Shown here one piece after another: positions 46,391 to 57,660 of a DNA stretch of 64,000 bases. The stretch covers positions 593,958 to 657,957 of the forward strand of contig NW_006768785.1 of assembly GCF_000204055.1 (NCBI RefSeq). Direction: 5' to 3'. Below the pieces are notes generated by a model, which was not told the DNA's origin, did not search any database, and saw only the letters and a list, made by a program, of their open reading frames with translations. The translations under genes and the position numbers were made by a program. The DNA is from Melampsora larici-populina 98AG31. Its lineage: Eukaryota; Basidiomycota; Pucciniomycetes; Pucciniales; Melampsoraceae. How positions within the stretch are numbered: the first letter of the stretch is position 1; every line of letters starts with the position of its first letter.

Positions 46391-49300
46391 ATGAGCCCTC
46401 CCCCGGATTCACGTTTAACCCGTAGTTCACAGCTACCACTCACAGATCGAGTGGACGATCCCAAAACTTTTCTTCGCCAACCTCCAACTTTTCACCAACG
46501 TTCTACCGAGGACGCTAGTGCCTATTCTTCGGACAAAGTTCTCTTCGCTACTTCATCTCGGTTCACCCCCGCCACCGCTAAACCGTATCATCCTCCATCG
46601 ACACCGGCACAACCAGTCCCCGGTGATTTTCCCCAGACCCCAGCTCTACTTCATCGTCGCCTACCTCAACTTCTAAAGGAAGAAGGGAGACTCCGAATTG
46701 AGCATCGCGCTACGGCCCTACCGTTTCACACCTCACCCTTGAAGTCTACCGAGACGATGACTTACGCAGCTGGAGATACCAGCAACTCAAAGATGACCAA
46801 ATCATCATCACAAGGCGACGACTTCCCTCCTGACTCATCCACCAACGATCTTCTACGTTTGATCCTGATGGCACAAAACGCCGGGATTCAAGCAGCCAAT
46901 GAATCCGCTCGGAGGATTGCTAGACTTGAGGAGGAGCGAATTGCTGCGGCTCGCGAATCGGCCGAGAAGATCGCTGCATTAGAAGAACGCCTCCTAACGT
47001 TCCAGCTGAACTCAGCATCCTCTTCTCAATCACCTCCTGCTCCTGAACCAGCGGACCGAGGTATTGATCTCACCAGGTTCAAGTCCTCGGATGGACCTAC
47101 TTTCAAAGGACCTTACCGTGACACGGAAGCCTTTCTCAAATGGTTCACGGCACTGAAGATCTTCTTCCTTGTAAAGAAGATCGACAAAGACGCGGATAGG
47201 ATCATCCTCACGGGATCCTACCTGCTTGAGACCAACCTTCAAGCTTTTTGGTCACACAACGTCAACACTTTCAAGGAGGGATTGTGGAAAGATTTCAAAG
47301 ATCGATTGTTTCGATCAGCGTTACCATCAGACTGGAGTGACAAGCTTCGAGAGAAGATTCTCCTTCTTCGCATGTCCACTAGCAAAGACTTCAAGGCCTA
47401 TAGCACCAGAGCTCGATCAACCCAATCACTCCTGAACCACGACGAATTGGTGCTCCAAGACTATAAACTTGCTGAACATCTCATCCTCGGCATGTTACCA
47501 GAGTTGAAATCCACTATTCGCATCCACGTGCCAATCAAAGAAGAAGACTTTGATTACAATCACTTTGAAGAGCGGTGTGATCAATTTTATGACGATCTGG
47601 TTGTCAAGAAAGTGATCCAAAAACGCCACATTACCTCCACTTCTGCCCGTCCTTCGACGTTCAACAACACTCGCCCCCCTCCCGAGAAATCAACTAATGA
47701 GGACTTCTACTGGAAGATCAGCGCATATCTCGACTCGGCAGGTCTCTGTCACTACTGCAAGAAGCAGTGCGGCAGTGAATACCGACAATGCACTGGGACG
47801 CTTTCCAGGGAACGAATCGTATTCCCACCTGAATTCAAAGCCCCGCCAAAACCTGCCAACTATGTTCCACCAAGAGCTCATTTAGCTAGCACGTCAAACG
47901 CCGCTGGCAGGCCTGTCAACCCACCAGCTGGACGCCCGGTCAAGAACACAGTTGCGGCAGCCACCTTTCCAGAACACAATACCACCACTATCGCGGCTTA
48001 TGAAGAGATTGACCGAGAGCTGCGTGAAATCGCCAACGGAAATGACGAACTCATCGTGCCTGATGAAACAGGGTACGTCAACCAACCTGTCTCTCAGCCC
48101 GTGGTGATCTTGCAGCTGAACTGTAATGGGGCACCTATTCGGGCACTGGAGGACGCAGGTTCTGAGACAAACCTTATCTCGGAGGACTTCATTGATCGAT
48201 TGAAATTGAAACGTCGGAAGCTAGTCAAACCAACAATCATGGGACTAGCACTCGAAGCTGGAGGACAACCCCCAATGTTCACCGAATTCACGACAGCCAC
48301 ATTGAAACACCCCTCCTCCGGTTTTTGCTTTGATCGAACTTATCTCAAGATTGGAAAATTGGGATCATCTTATGACATCATTCTTGGAGCCCCCTTTCTT
48401 GCTCGTCACCAGTTATCAGTATCTTGTTCACAAAAAGCTGTAATTAGTGAAATCACAGATGCCAGACTTTTAGATTATCGTCATGAAGAGGAAATGAAAG
48501 AGGAATTCAAAGTCTCTATTCGTGAGAAGATTGCGTTGACTGAAGAGAGAGTTGAGAGTGAGAAATGGAACTCGTGGGAGAAGTCCCTACAAGAGAAGAA
48601 CAATCCCTTGTTGACCAGAGAAAGTGAGTCGTGGAAGAGCATGGAAGAGTCTTTCCTTATCAAATTTCAAGACCTCTTCCCCGTGGACATCCCAGCTATA
48701 TCAGATGAAGCGGAAGCAAAAGGAGAATTCAAAGACGGCTCATTCCCTGAAAGCTTACAGGACCCATCATCAAAAGTCAGGCATAAGATTATCCTCACCA
48801 ACGAGAATGCAGTGATTAATGAGCGCCAGTACCCATACCCAGCCAAACACATGGCAGCGTGGCATAAACTTGTGGATCAACATCTTGCAGCAGGCCGCCT
48901 GCGACGCTCATTCAGCCAATACGCCTTGCCCAGCCTCATTATTCCAAAGAAGGACCCTTTGGAACTTCCAAGGTGGGTATGTGATTACCGCACCTTGAAT
49001 AGTATGACCGTCAGGGACCGTTCACCTCTTCCTAATGTGGATGAGTTGGTCAGACTAGTGGCTAAGGGCAAGGTTTTTTCGATTCTTGATCAAACAAACG
49101 CCTTCTTCCAGACCTGGATGCGGGAGGCTGACATTCCATTGACAGCTGTGAAGACACCATGGGGCCTTTACGAATGGTGCGTAATGCCCATGGGACTCAC
49201 AAACGCTCCGGCTACTCACCAAGCGAGACTCAAAGAAGCATTGGGAGAATTGATCAATACGGTGTGTGTGGTCTATTTAGACGACATTGTCATATTTTCA

Positions 49301-51382
49301 GACTCAGTTGAAGAACACAAGAAGCATGTGGAATTGGTGCTGAAAAGATTACGTGTGGCCAATCTTTATTGTAGTAGTAAGAAAACAAAGTTGTTCAGGC
49401 AAGAAGTCAAGTTCCTAGGTCATGTAATCTCAGCTGACGGAATGCGAGCAGATGAAGAGAAAGTGGAACAAATTCGTCAATGGGAGTCACCAAAGTCCGG
49501 GAAAGGAGTCCGAAAGTTTCTTGGCACCGTGCAATGGATGAAGAAATTCATCTCAGGCCTCGAAAAATATGTCGGCAAGCTCACTCCTCTAACAAGCAGC
49601 AAACTTAAGAAGAGGGATTTTAGGTGGGGCGAAGCTGAAGAACGAGCATTTCAAAACATTAAACGAATCATGACCACCCTGCCCTGCCTGAAAACCGTTG
49701 ACTACGACTCCACCGACCCCCTTTGGTTATTTTCCGATGCTAGCGGCACAGGTTTGGGCGCAGCGCTTTTTCAGGGTAAGGAGTGGAAAACGGCACATCC
49801 CATTGCATACGAATCCCGTCAAATGTCCGCAGCAGAACGTAACTACCCGGTGCATGAACAGGAGCTTCTCGCAGTTATTCATGCACTTCAGAAGTGGCGA
49901 ATGCTCTTATTAGGCATGAAGGTAAATGTCATGAGCGACCATCATTCGCTGACTTACCTTTTGAAACAACGTTCACTCAGTCGACGACAGGCCCGATGGC
50001 TCGAACAACTTGCGGACTTTGACTTACAATTCCAGTATGTCAAGGGCGAGGATAATTCGGTGGCCGACGCGCTGTCCAGGTAAGATGTCGACGATCTACA
50101 GACAGGAGTTGAGACCATCGCAGCGTTAGCCTTATCTCAAACCAGAATCTCTGAAGAATTCCACAGGAAAGTGACCGCTGGTTACGAGTCCGACAAGTTC
50201 TGCTTGGCGGTCAGAGACGGCACACCACTCCGAGAGGATTGCTATATCGACAATGGATTGATTTTTATCGAAGACAGACTGCTGATTCCGGATTCTGAAA
50301 ACTTGAGAATTCAACTTATCGACGAAGCACATAGAAGAGTGGGCCACCTGGGTTTACTGAAGACTGTGGCTACCCTACGATCGGATTTCTTCTGGCCCAA
50401 GATGAGCAAGGACGTTGAGGCGCGACTGAAGTCGTGCGAGACGTGCCAGAAAACGAAATCCCGCACAACTCTTCCTCACGGAAAAATGAAGACTCCCCAC
50501 ATGCCGACGGAACCCCTTTCTGACATCGCAATCGACTTTATCGGCCCCCTCCCAAAGATTAACACTTACGATATGCTACTCACCTGTACTTGTTGCCTCA
50601 CTGGTTTCACTCGCCTTATCCCGACGAACCAAAGTGACACGGCCGAGAAGACGGCATCTCGTTTCTTCACCGCTTGGATGGGCTCCTTAGGAGCACCCAA
50701 GTCCATCATCAGCGACCGGGATGAAGCGTGGTCTTCTAAATTCTGGAGATTGTTAGTCGAACGACTTAACATCTCTTTCCATCGGTCATTGGCATACCAT
50801 CCACAGGCGGATGGGAGAAGTGAAAGGACTAATAAAACAGTCGGTCAGATACTCCGGACCTTCACAGAAAAACGTCAAACTCGTTGGCTGGAATCACTGC
50901 CGGCTGTCGAATTTGCAATCAACACCGCGATCAACGTCGCCACAGGTCATTCCCCATTCGAGGTAGTTTTTGGACGCCAGGCAAGACTCTTTCCCTCCAC
51001 CATGACAACTAATGAATCACCACCCTCACTGGACGTGTGGCTTCAACAACGAGAAGGGACGTGGGCACAGGTTCGGGACAACTTGTGGTCAAGCCGGGTA
51101 CTTCAGGCACTCCAACACAATAAAAGACATCAGGACTTGACGTTGAATACGGGAGACTGGGCCTTACTGGACTCGGGAGATTGGCGTGGCCAACATTCAG
51201 GTGGCGTCGATAAGCTCAAAGAACGGTACAAAGGCCCGTACAAGATTTTGGAGACATTCAACACTGGTCAAAGCGTCCGGTTGGACCTCCCCACCGGCGA
51301 CAAGCGACATCCTGTTTTCAACATCTCAAAGCTTAAGGCATTCGTGGAGGACTCTCAGCTGAGGTCAAGTGACCAAAAGTAA
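46391..51382 (+). pseudogene. Ty3 Gag-Pol polyprotein with one in-frame stop
   Basis: One reading frame from ATG 46391 to 51382, broken only by TAA at 50081-50083. Order: Gag (residues about 200-480, with coiled-coil REEERIAAARESAEKI-like region and a non-canonical CHYCKKQC...C knuckle), protease (Asp588 in LEDAGSETNLIS), RT (YLDD at 962-965), RNase H (Asp1116 in FSDASGTG, SDHHSL, VADALSR), then after the TAA the integrase: an HHCC finger (H54, H59, C89, C92 from ATG 50171), catalytic Asp122, Asp182 and Glu218 with 35 residues between the last two, and a GPY-like segment (ERYKGPYKILE). No chromodomain. The protease has DAG where DSG or DTG is usual. A single substitution explains the stop. 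The PR-RT-RH-IN order defines the Ty3 group. Confidence 0.95.
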
Positions 51383-51612
51383 GTCCCATCCTTTGTATGC
51401 ACCGCCGGGCACCTCTACGCCGTTGTTTCGAAAACTTTACCTTGGCCACACTGTGAGCGTCCCTTGGGTTCCAAAAAAAAAAATTCCTTTCTTCTCTTAA
51501 AGAAAAATTGGTGACCCCTGCGTGGGTATAGTGGCGGTTCTTCCTTTTTTTTCTTTCTTTTCTTGACTCAATCACCTTGCGCATTCTCGCACCTTGGCAT
51601 TAAGCCTTTTAT

Positions 51613-51624
51613 AGGAGGGGAGAA
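51613..51624 (+). promoter_or_regulatory. Polypurine tract of the Ty3 element
   Basis: AGGAGGGGAGAA immediately precedes the 3' LTR; it primes plus-strand synthesis in this group. Confidence 0.85.
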
Positions 51625-52010
51625 TGTAATGCGTCGAAACACCATTACAAAACCTATAAACATAAATCTAGCTATAAACATATTCAGACCTAAACAGATA
51701 TTATATCTTTCCAAATTCTTCACGCACACAATTGGCTCCTTAGGGAATCTTTGACTGATTTAGATTCATATCCTTTGGAGCCAGGTGAGCTCATCATATT
51801 TCTCTTTTAACATTTCTTTATTCATTATTTGTAATCCTTAGGGAATCTTTGACTGATTTAGATTCATATCCTTTGGAGCCAGCTTTTAGTTATAATTTTT
51901 ATTGGCATTAGAATCAGTCGGAACCACCTTGTGGTATCCTGTTCCCTCCGCTCACGTTTACGAGCGCTATCGAGATCATTTAGGTGAAGGACTTTCAGAA
52001 GTTCCTTACA
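51625..52010 (+). repeat. 3' LTR of the Ty3 element
   Basis: 386 bp, the same length as the 5' LTR, with two observed differences and the same doubled 47-bp block. Confidence 0.97.
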
Positions 52011-53761
52011 AGAAGCATCTAAACCTTTGTTGGTTTTGTTCTTGGAGGATGAAGAGTTATGGTTTCTGTTGTGCTCGGTCTTGTCGGCTTTAGCAAAGTT
52101 CTGATCAAAAACCGTGAGGGGGATGGATGTGTTAAGATCTGACATCTGATCTCCCCAAAATGGCTGATGTGTGATTAAGCGGAAGGCAATATTAATAATA
52201 CAAATTTAAAACTGTCTTCTGGAATATTTTTAGTGTTGGAGGGATATTCACCTGTAAAGGTACCAAGTCTCCAGTTGGGACGGATCCAATGTCGATGGCA
52301 ATGACACCTTTGATTTTTGACTTCTTCTTTGAGGACTTTCGCTTTTGCTTCTTTGCCTTCTTCTTATCTTTCTCACTCCTCGACTTCTTTCTCATGCTTT
52401 TCCCTTTTGACTTTTTCTTCAACTTTGACTTCTGATGTTTCGCTGCTTTCTTTTGTGTTCCTACATATCAGAAGGAGTGGATCTTATCAGTTTTGATAGA
52501 ATTGAAAGGCAATGGGGGTTTTTTTATGAGGGGGAGTAGGATGTGAACTTGATAAAGTAATCTACCCTGAATTTAGTATATCACAGGGGATTAAAGTAGC
52601 AGGGGTAGAAAAAGGGTTTGGCCCTGCATGTGAGGTACTTGAGCATGATAAGTGTGGAGGTGATTGTGGTTTCAGGATGTTAACCTTTCCTCTACTGGTA
52701 TTTATGGGGAAATTGAGTTTGAGGGCTAGATAAGCCATGGGGATGTACGATGAGAGGGGGAGTGGGAATTTGGGCAGTGCCTTAAAAAGGCGAAAAGAGG
52801 TGTATATGGATGTGACACTGCAGATTTACGCTTTCTCTTTCTTCTGTCTTCATCTTCATCGTCAGATGAGGATTCAGAGGCGTCGCTTGAGCTAGAAGAG
52901 TCTGAGCCAGAGTCTGATCCAGAAGAAAGAGATGACAAATCAGAGGACGATGAGCTTGAAGATTCTGAAGAGCTTGAGGAGTCTGAGCTGCTATCAGAAT
53001 CAGAAGAGTCTGAAGGGGGGCTGTCGTCTATTCCGGAGTCTGCTAAGTCTTGGTTTAAACCGTTGCCGTTTATTGTTGTCTCTGATTAAGCGTCGTCAAC
53101 AATGGGTTGTTCGGGTTCTGAATTGTTTGGACCAGGATTGTCTGAGTCTGATTTGTTTGTCAGGTCATGATGAATAACTTGATCTGGAGCGGGGTTAGCC
53201 TGGGCACCTCCAGGTAAGAGATTGTTGGCATCTCGGTTGTTGGGTGCGTTGTCTACGACGTTGTTTGTTGAGTCTGAGTCTTTGCCGACGTCAGATTCAC
53301 CATCTGGTGGTAAGTCTTCTCCGTCGATTGAAGAATTGTTAGCACCAGTACTGGTGGACTGGGTGTTGTTGCCGTTGGCTCGTCTATTGGCTCTGATAGC
53401 TCTAGATTCTGCATTTGCCATGACTCGGGCTGAAATATAAGGTAATGTCGAAATTGTATCTAGTCTTTAAATAGAATGAGGAAAAACAGATGATTGTGTG
53501 TTAGGCAGTAACTATGTGTGTAAGCTTCCAGTATTTAGATTTAAATAAATGAGAAATGTAAAGCTTTCAGTGTTTTAGAGTGAAAGGAATAATAAACTGA
53601 AAGTTATCAGAAATAAAGTGTTATTCAACTAGATTATAGACTGGATAATATAGATGAAAAATGTGGAAGAATTATTAGTTGATGATAATAGAATTAGTAG
53701 CTGGAACGGACAAGGGAACAAAACCCAATAAGGAGCTTGTCTGTTAAATAAATTCGTGACT

Positions 53762-53827
53762 TCGCTTTGCTTGGAGCAAAATTGAAGAGCGACCAAGAGC
53801 TTCTCCATTGGTAAATGGAGAACTCTT
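53762..53827. repeat. Two strong adjacent hairpins
   Basis: 53762-53792: TCGCT...AGCGA enclosing TTTGCT/AGCAAA. 53795-53827: AAGAG + TTCTCCATT paired with AATGGAGAA + CTCTT. They lie beyond the start of the gag-like gene and may belong to the 5' end of the YR retrotransposon. Confidence 0.6.
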
Positions 53828-54857
53828 AGTTGTTTAATCTATCCTTCTTTGATGGTAATAGCTCCTTTTTGGGGTTTGCTCGATCCTACTAATTTACTCC
53901 TATCAGGTAATTCTTCTCTCAAAAGAGCACTCTTACCTTTTTCACGGAAATATCTCACAAGGCGTGCCTTTTGTAAGAGGCAAAGAAAGTCATTAGCCCA
54001 AAACTATTCAAAATTGACCAGAGTCTTATAACAAATACACAAGACTCCACACCTCGAAACATCAATCTTTTGATTCTCTTTGATGAAGGTATAATCATGA
54101 TATCATTGATGTTGAAGTGTTGAAGGGTTTTGATGAGGTAAATAGTCAACTTGGTGTTCTTATTGGATCTAGTACCTTCGAATTGGCTTTGAGGAAAAAC
54201 CACCTAATTCAACATGTTGGTTAACTTGGATTTTTTTCAGTTGTCTGATTGCTGGTAATGAGAGGCCAAGATTGGTTAACTTCAATGACATTGAGATTTC
54301 CTGAATTCACACTGAAAATTCAAATCTTGATAATCCTTGTCTGTGGGTATTAGAGCTGACAATTGATTCTGAAATATCCTGTTGATGTTGGTGGAGCCAA
54401 GGAGATGCATTGGTTAGGCATCGCGAGATCAAGTGCAGTTCACAGTGGATTTGATTGTTTCAGATCGGTTTTGATGTGAGGCAAAGCAACCCGGCGTGTA
54501 AATGATTGGCTGTGAAAATGATGGTGTGACTGATCATGCCAGTGGATGCAGATTGATTTGTGGTGAAAGGTTTCTGACTATGGACAAAACTCAAAAATCA
54601 TGCTAATGGTGGATTTTTTCAAGTTTTGTAAGCGAACCGTATTTGTGGTTAAATGTAATGATTTCTATTATTTGTGTAATTATTTTACAATGTGTTTTTT
54701 TGTCAAAGATTTATTGGAATTGTGGATATGTTTCAAATTTTGATATGAGGATGTTATTTACAAACCTTCTATTTCACTATTATAATAATAATCTGATACG
54801 CTTTGTGTTGAGTTGAAAAGAGAGTATTGATCTCCCAATACAATAACATAAACTGAT
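53828..54857. other. No gene recognised
   Basis: AT-rich sequence, probably the right-hand part of the original MULE. No convincing frame. Confidence 0.35.
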
Positions 54858-54990
54858 TTTTCCGTCCTCCAGTGCTCTCATTTTGAGTCCAAACTGCTTT
54901 TTCCGTCTTTTCCGTCCTCCAGTGCTCTCATTTCCAGTGGAAACTGCCCTTTCCGTCCTCCGGTACTCTTGTTTCGACATGAAAATGGTG
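54858..54990. repeat. Three imperfect direct repeats of about 41-50 bp
   Basis: TCCGTCCTCCAGTGCTCTCA-type units start at 54861, 54911 and 54952, the third more diverged. They lie just inside the right MULE terminal array. Confidence 0.75.
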
Positions 54991-55020
54991 CTTCATTACC
55001 CGTCAGACCAGTCTGGTGGT

Positions 55021-55465
55021 GCAGGCGCTGGATTTGTAGCGCCTACATATGCAAGACTGCATGTAGGCGCTTATTTGGGCTGAAAAATTTATGTAGGCGC
55101 TTGTAATTTACGCCCATATGCCTTAGTAACCATGTAGGCGTATTTTCCAAGCACCTAATTGGCGGGTGCTCATTGGCCAGCGCCTACATACAGAAAAGGG
55201 AATGTGGGCGCTCAAAAATTACAACAAATTATGCCTACATCTTTCTTTGGGAATGTAGGCGCTTTTTTGAGCGCCTACATTGTTTTTTCCATGTAGGCGT
55301 ACGCAAATGATGCCTACATTAGGTTTTCAGCCTGTAGGCGTCATTTGAAAAAGGAAAAAGCACCTACATCATAAATGTCAGCACTTTTTGGCAGAAAACA
55401 CCCGTGTAGGCGTAATTTGGACAGTGCCTACATGGATTTCATGTGAGCTGCAAATAGCGAAGGCC
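55021..55465 (-). repeat. Right terminal inverted region of the MULE
   Basis: Carries the same alternating TGTAGGCG/CGCCTACA motifs as 21579-22045, in inverted orientation, and ends GCTGCAAATAGCGAAGGCC directly before the target duplication TTGATTTA. Confidence 0.85.
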
Positions 55466-55473
55466 TTGATTTA

Positions 55474-57660
55474 TAATGGAATATGTAAATAGAATGTAAT
55501 ACTGAATGTATAAAAACTATAAGAAGAGATTGGAAGATAAAGGCATCATTTTTTGTTGATTGGCTTCTTGTTTACCTTCTTATTTGGTCTGTGTGATTGT
55601 GATTCAAGTATCTTGGCCTGAACTCAGTCATTCAAAGGCAGCGTAAATGAACGTTTGGCTCTTGGGATGTTGTCATAAATTACAGACCCACTGTCAAATT
55701 TGCCGCAGTCTCGTTTATAGATCAGATTGTAAAAACTAAGGTCATTTTGTAAATTAGCTATCTTCATCAAATCAAATTTACACTAAGACATTTTGAAAAA
55801 AACTCACCAAACTGTATATGGACACCCTTTTGAAACTAAATAGCCCAATTGATTGTCTACTTCAGTCCATATTGTGGAAGTAGCCTTATCTGGAAAGTAT
55901 AGTACCAGGCATTCACAATGCTGTAAGTAGACAAATGGAAGAATACATGACCTTCATAATAATTTGAAAACTACATACAAAATACTTACAAGATATGCAA
56001 ACTGGGTGCGGGATAGCATGTCAGTATTATGCCAAATAATTTTGGGTGATTTCAATTCTGATTCCCCCTTACCAACTTGAACAATCTGACATAAAACGTT
56101 GTCAGCATACACTCATTGTGTTTATAGTGATACAGATTTACATACTAATTCAACAAGTGTATGAAGGTTGGGTGTTGATCTAGTACATATGATTGGGTTT
56201 GATACCTGTAACCAGCTGGCCAGGGTTGTTGAATAGAAAGGGAGAGCCCTGTTATCATATAAGTAAATAGAAGAATTTCAAAGGACTTACTGCAGTGTCT
56301 AAGTTCTCTTGGGTGTGCTTGGCCTTTCCTTTGATCATTGTTGTCAAGTGCTGAGTGTTGGCTGTGAGAGTGATTCCATTAGGCTTGGGTGGAAGTTGCT
56401 CGGTACACCACAGAAGTTCCTGTTGAAGGATTGACTTCTGTAATGGGGAAAAAGAAAAAAATGAGTAAGAATTGGTAAAGAAGACTTTGAGACACACCTT
56501 GATCTTCCTGAAAAGAGAGTTTCCAATGAGTGTCTTGTTTGGCTTCCTAACAACAGCAGTGTAGGCTTCAACACTTGAGTTGATAACATGTTGAAAGGCC
56601 AATTGAAATGTTAATTTCAGTGATTAGAACATCATAAATTCAGTAATTTGATATGATTATGTGATATGGAATCATGATCACTTACCTTGAGAGGCTCCAT
56701 TTTGAGCCAGACACATGATGGGAAGTTGGTGTATTGTTTCTCACCTCACTGGAATCCATCTGGTCTTGAACTCTTTGAACAATATTGTTTACTACATTAT
56801 CTTTAATTGTTTCAATCTGATCCATGAGTTCATCACAGATATTGGCTTGACCGGCAAGGATGTCTTGATGTAGCTTAGATAGAAACAAGCCAAGATGAAT
56901 GGTGTGTTTACTTGGACTATGCACCTGAATATCAAGGAAGATTTTGATTAACACCAGTGTATCAAATCAATAGAACAAACTCATGTGTGACAACCAGCTG
57001 CCGATCTGGATATGGCTTTCATCAAGGCCAGGCATTCCATCAGCGGCAATTGTGAATGGACTGGCTGATCATTCAAGTTGATGTGATTTTGAAATACCAT
57101 CATTTTCATTTTCAATATCGTTTTGATCTTCATTTTCAATATTGTTTTCAATATCATTTTCAATATTGTTTTTGTTTTCATCTTCATCTTCATTTTCAAT
57201 TCCAATTGTATTTTCATTTTCATTTTCATCTTCTTTGATTTTGTTTTCATTTTTCATTTCATCTTCATTTTCATCTTCCTTGATTTTGTTTTGATTTGAT
57301 TCATACATGCTGTTGTCACCGTTATCAAAAAGATTGAGATGGAGGTAAAGTTTTAGATTCAGTTTGAGATCAAGTTTGTTTTTGACCTTTTCCGTTGGAT
57401 TTGTTTTCACTTTTTGAGTTTTGTGGATTGCTGTTGTCGAGGGCAGATTTTTGAGAAAAGAGGGGCTGGTTAATTGTTTCAATGTATTTTTGTGTCAGTT
57501 TAGAATTTGATTGTGAAGGAGGTTTGGTCAATGGTGAAGGGTTTTGAGTTGATTGTGAAGGTTTTGAAGTTGTTTTTGAAGGTGTTGAAGTCGTTTTTGA
57601 AGGTATCTGGGTTGATCGGGAAGATAATCTTGTGTTTGAATTCTCATTGTGAGGAGTCAT
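55474..57660 (-). CDS. Unrecognised multi-exon gene (hypothetical)
   Basis: Candidate exons on the minus strand: 57660-57370 (Ser/Thr/Pro-rich start, MTPHNENSNTRLSSRST), an alternative overlapping frame 57482-57069 that is extremely rich in Glu, Asn and Asp, 56954-56690 (helical, with LHQDILAGQANICDELMDQI), 56602-56500 (FQHVINSSVEAYTAV, ending KIK before GTGTGT) and 56442-56303 (ILQQELLWCTEQLPP, ending before GTAAGT). Splice borders look genuine, so this may be a real gene, but I do not recognise the family. The 3' end toward 55500 is unresolved. It could be a rust-lineage repetitive gene; a transposon origin is not excluded. Confidence 0.35.
57069..57300 (-). repeat. Low-complexity (TTTTCA/TCTTCA)n tract coding Glu/Asn/Asp repeats
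   Basis: Short period-6 units on the plus strand translate on the minus strand to ENENDIENENEDE-like runs. Length variation between copies is likely. Confidence 0.8.

Larger units (their letters stand above)
45873..52015 (+). mobile_element. Full-length Ty3-type LTR retrotransposon, AGAAG target duplication
   Basis: The body is 45878-52010 (6133 bp) with 386-bp LTRs at both ends. AGAAG flanks it on both sides (45873-45877 and 52011-52015). The LTRs differ at only two positions that I could find (45885 T against 51632 C, and an A/G in the TTTTARTTATAA block), so the insertion is recent. No tRNA-type primer site is evident after the 5' LTR. It sits inside the YR retrotransposon in the opposite orientation. 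Confidence 0.97.
44993..53421 (-). pseudogene. Spliced gag-like gene of the YR retrotransposon, interrupted by Ty3
   Basis: Exons in minus order: 53421-52830, with an Asn/Asp-rich start, an in-frame TAA at 53086 and a long Ser/Asp/Glu tract ending in RRKRKRK; then about 52455-52250, Lys-rich (KKKSK repeats) ending GDLVPLQ before GTGAAT; then after GATCAG 52145-52016, which stops at the Ty3 target site. It resumes in phase at 45872 (FRQTFGEWSENM), passes two more small introns (donors near 45714 and 45616), continues with IFIKCDSKTLMKDIG to TGLYT (45408), and after TTCTAG ends with an RGG-box tail (RGGRGGWQGGRG, stop 44993). Acidic, basic and RGG regions suggest an RNA-binding structural protein. 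Multi-exon structure is unusual for a gag. Splice sites are inferred. Confidence 0.6.
40958..53827 (-). mobile_element. Tyrosine-recombinase retrotransposon (DIRS/Ngaro-like), split by a Ty3 element
   Basis: Minus-strand order: spliced gag-like gene (53421 to 44993), reverse transcriptase (44585-43491), RNase H relic (43490-42925) and tyrosine recombinase (42539-41481). The gag-like frame is broken by the Ty3 element at 45878-52010 and resumes in phase on the other side. Both outer sides carry stem-loop clusters (40958-41270 and 53762-53827), which I take as near-terminal. The split direct repeats typical of this group were not recognised, so the limits are approximate. Confidence 0.75.
21571..55473 (+). 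mobile_element. MULE with nested insertions, 33.9 kb, 8-bp target duplication
   Basis: The element body is 21579-55465. The left end starts GGCCCTTGCTATTTGCAGCC and the reverse complement of the right end starts GGCCTTCGCTATTTGCAGCT. Both continue into the same motif-rich inverted region of about 450 bp. The 8-bp sequence TTGATTTA lies directly outside each end (21571-21578 and 55466-55473). A plus-strand gene with MULE transposase motifs starts about 0.7 kb inside the left end. Long inverted ends, an 8-bp duplication and a MULE-type DDE protein agree with each other. The large size comes from three Helitrons, an LTR-like insert, CACTA-like elements and a tyrosine-recombinase retrotransposon that carries a Ty3 element. 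Confidence 0.85.

Noticed and set aside
50080..50166. The TAA in the Ty3 frame as part of an intron (CAGGTAAG donor, CACAG acceptor)
   Set aside because: The intervening 87 bp translate to the usual linker between RNase H and integrase in the same frame, so a nonsense substitution is simpler.
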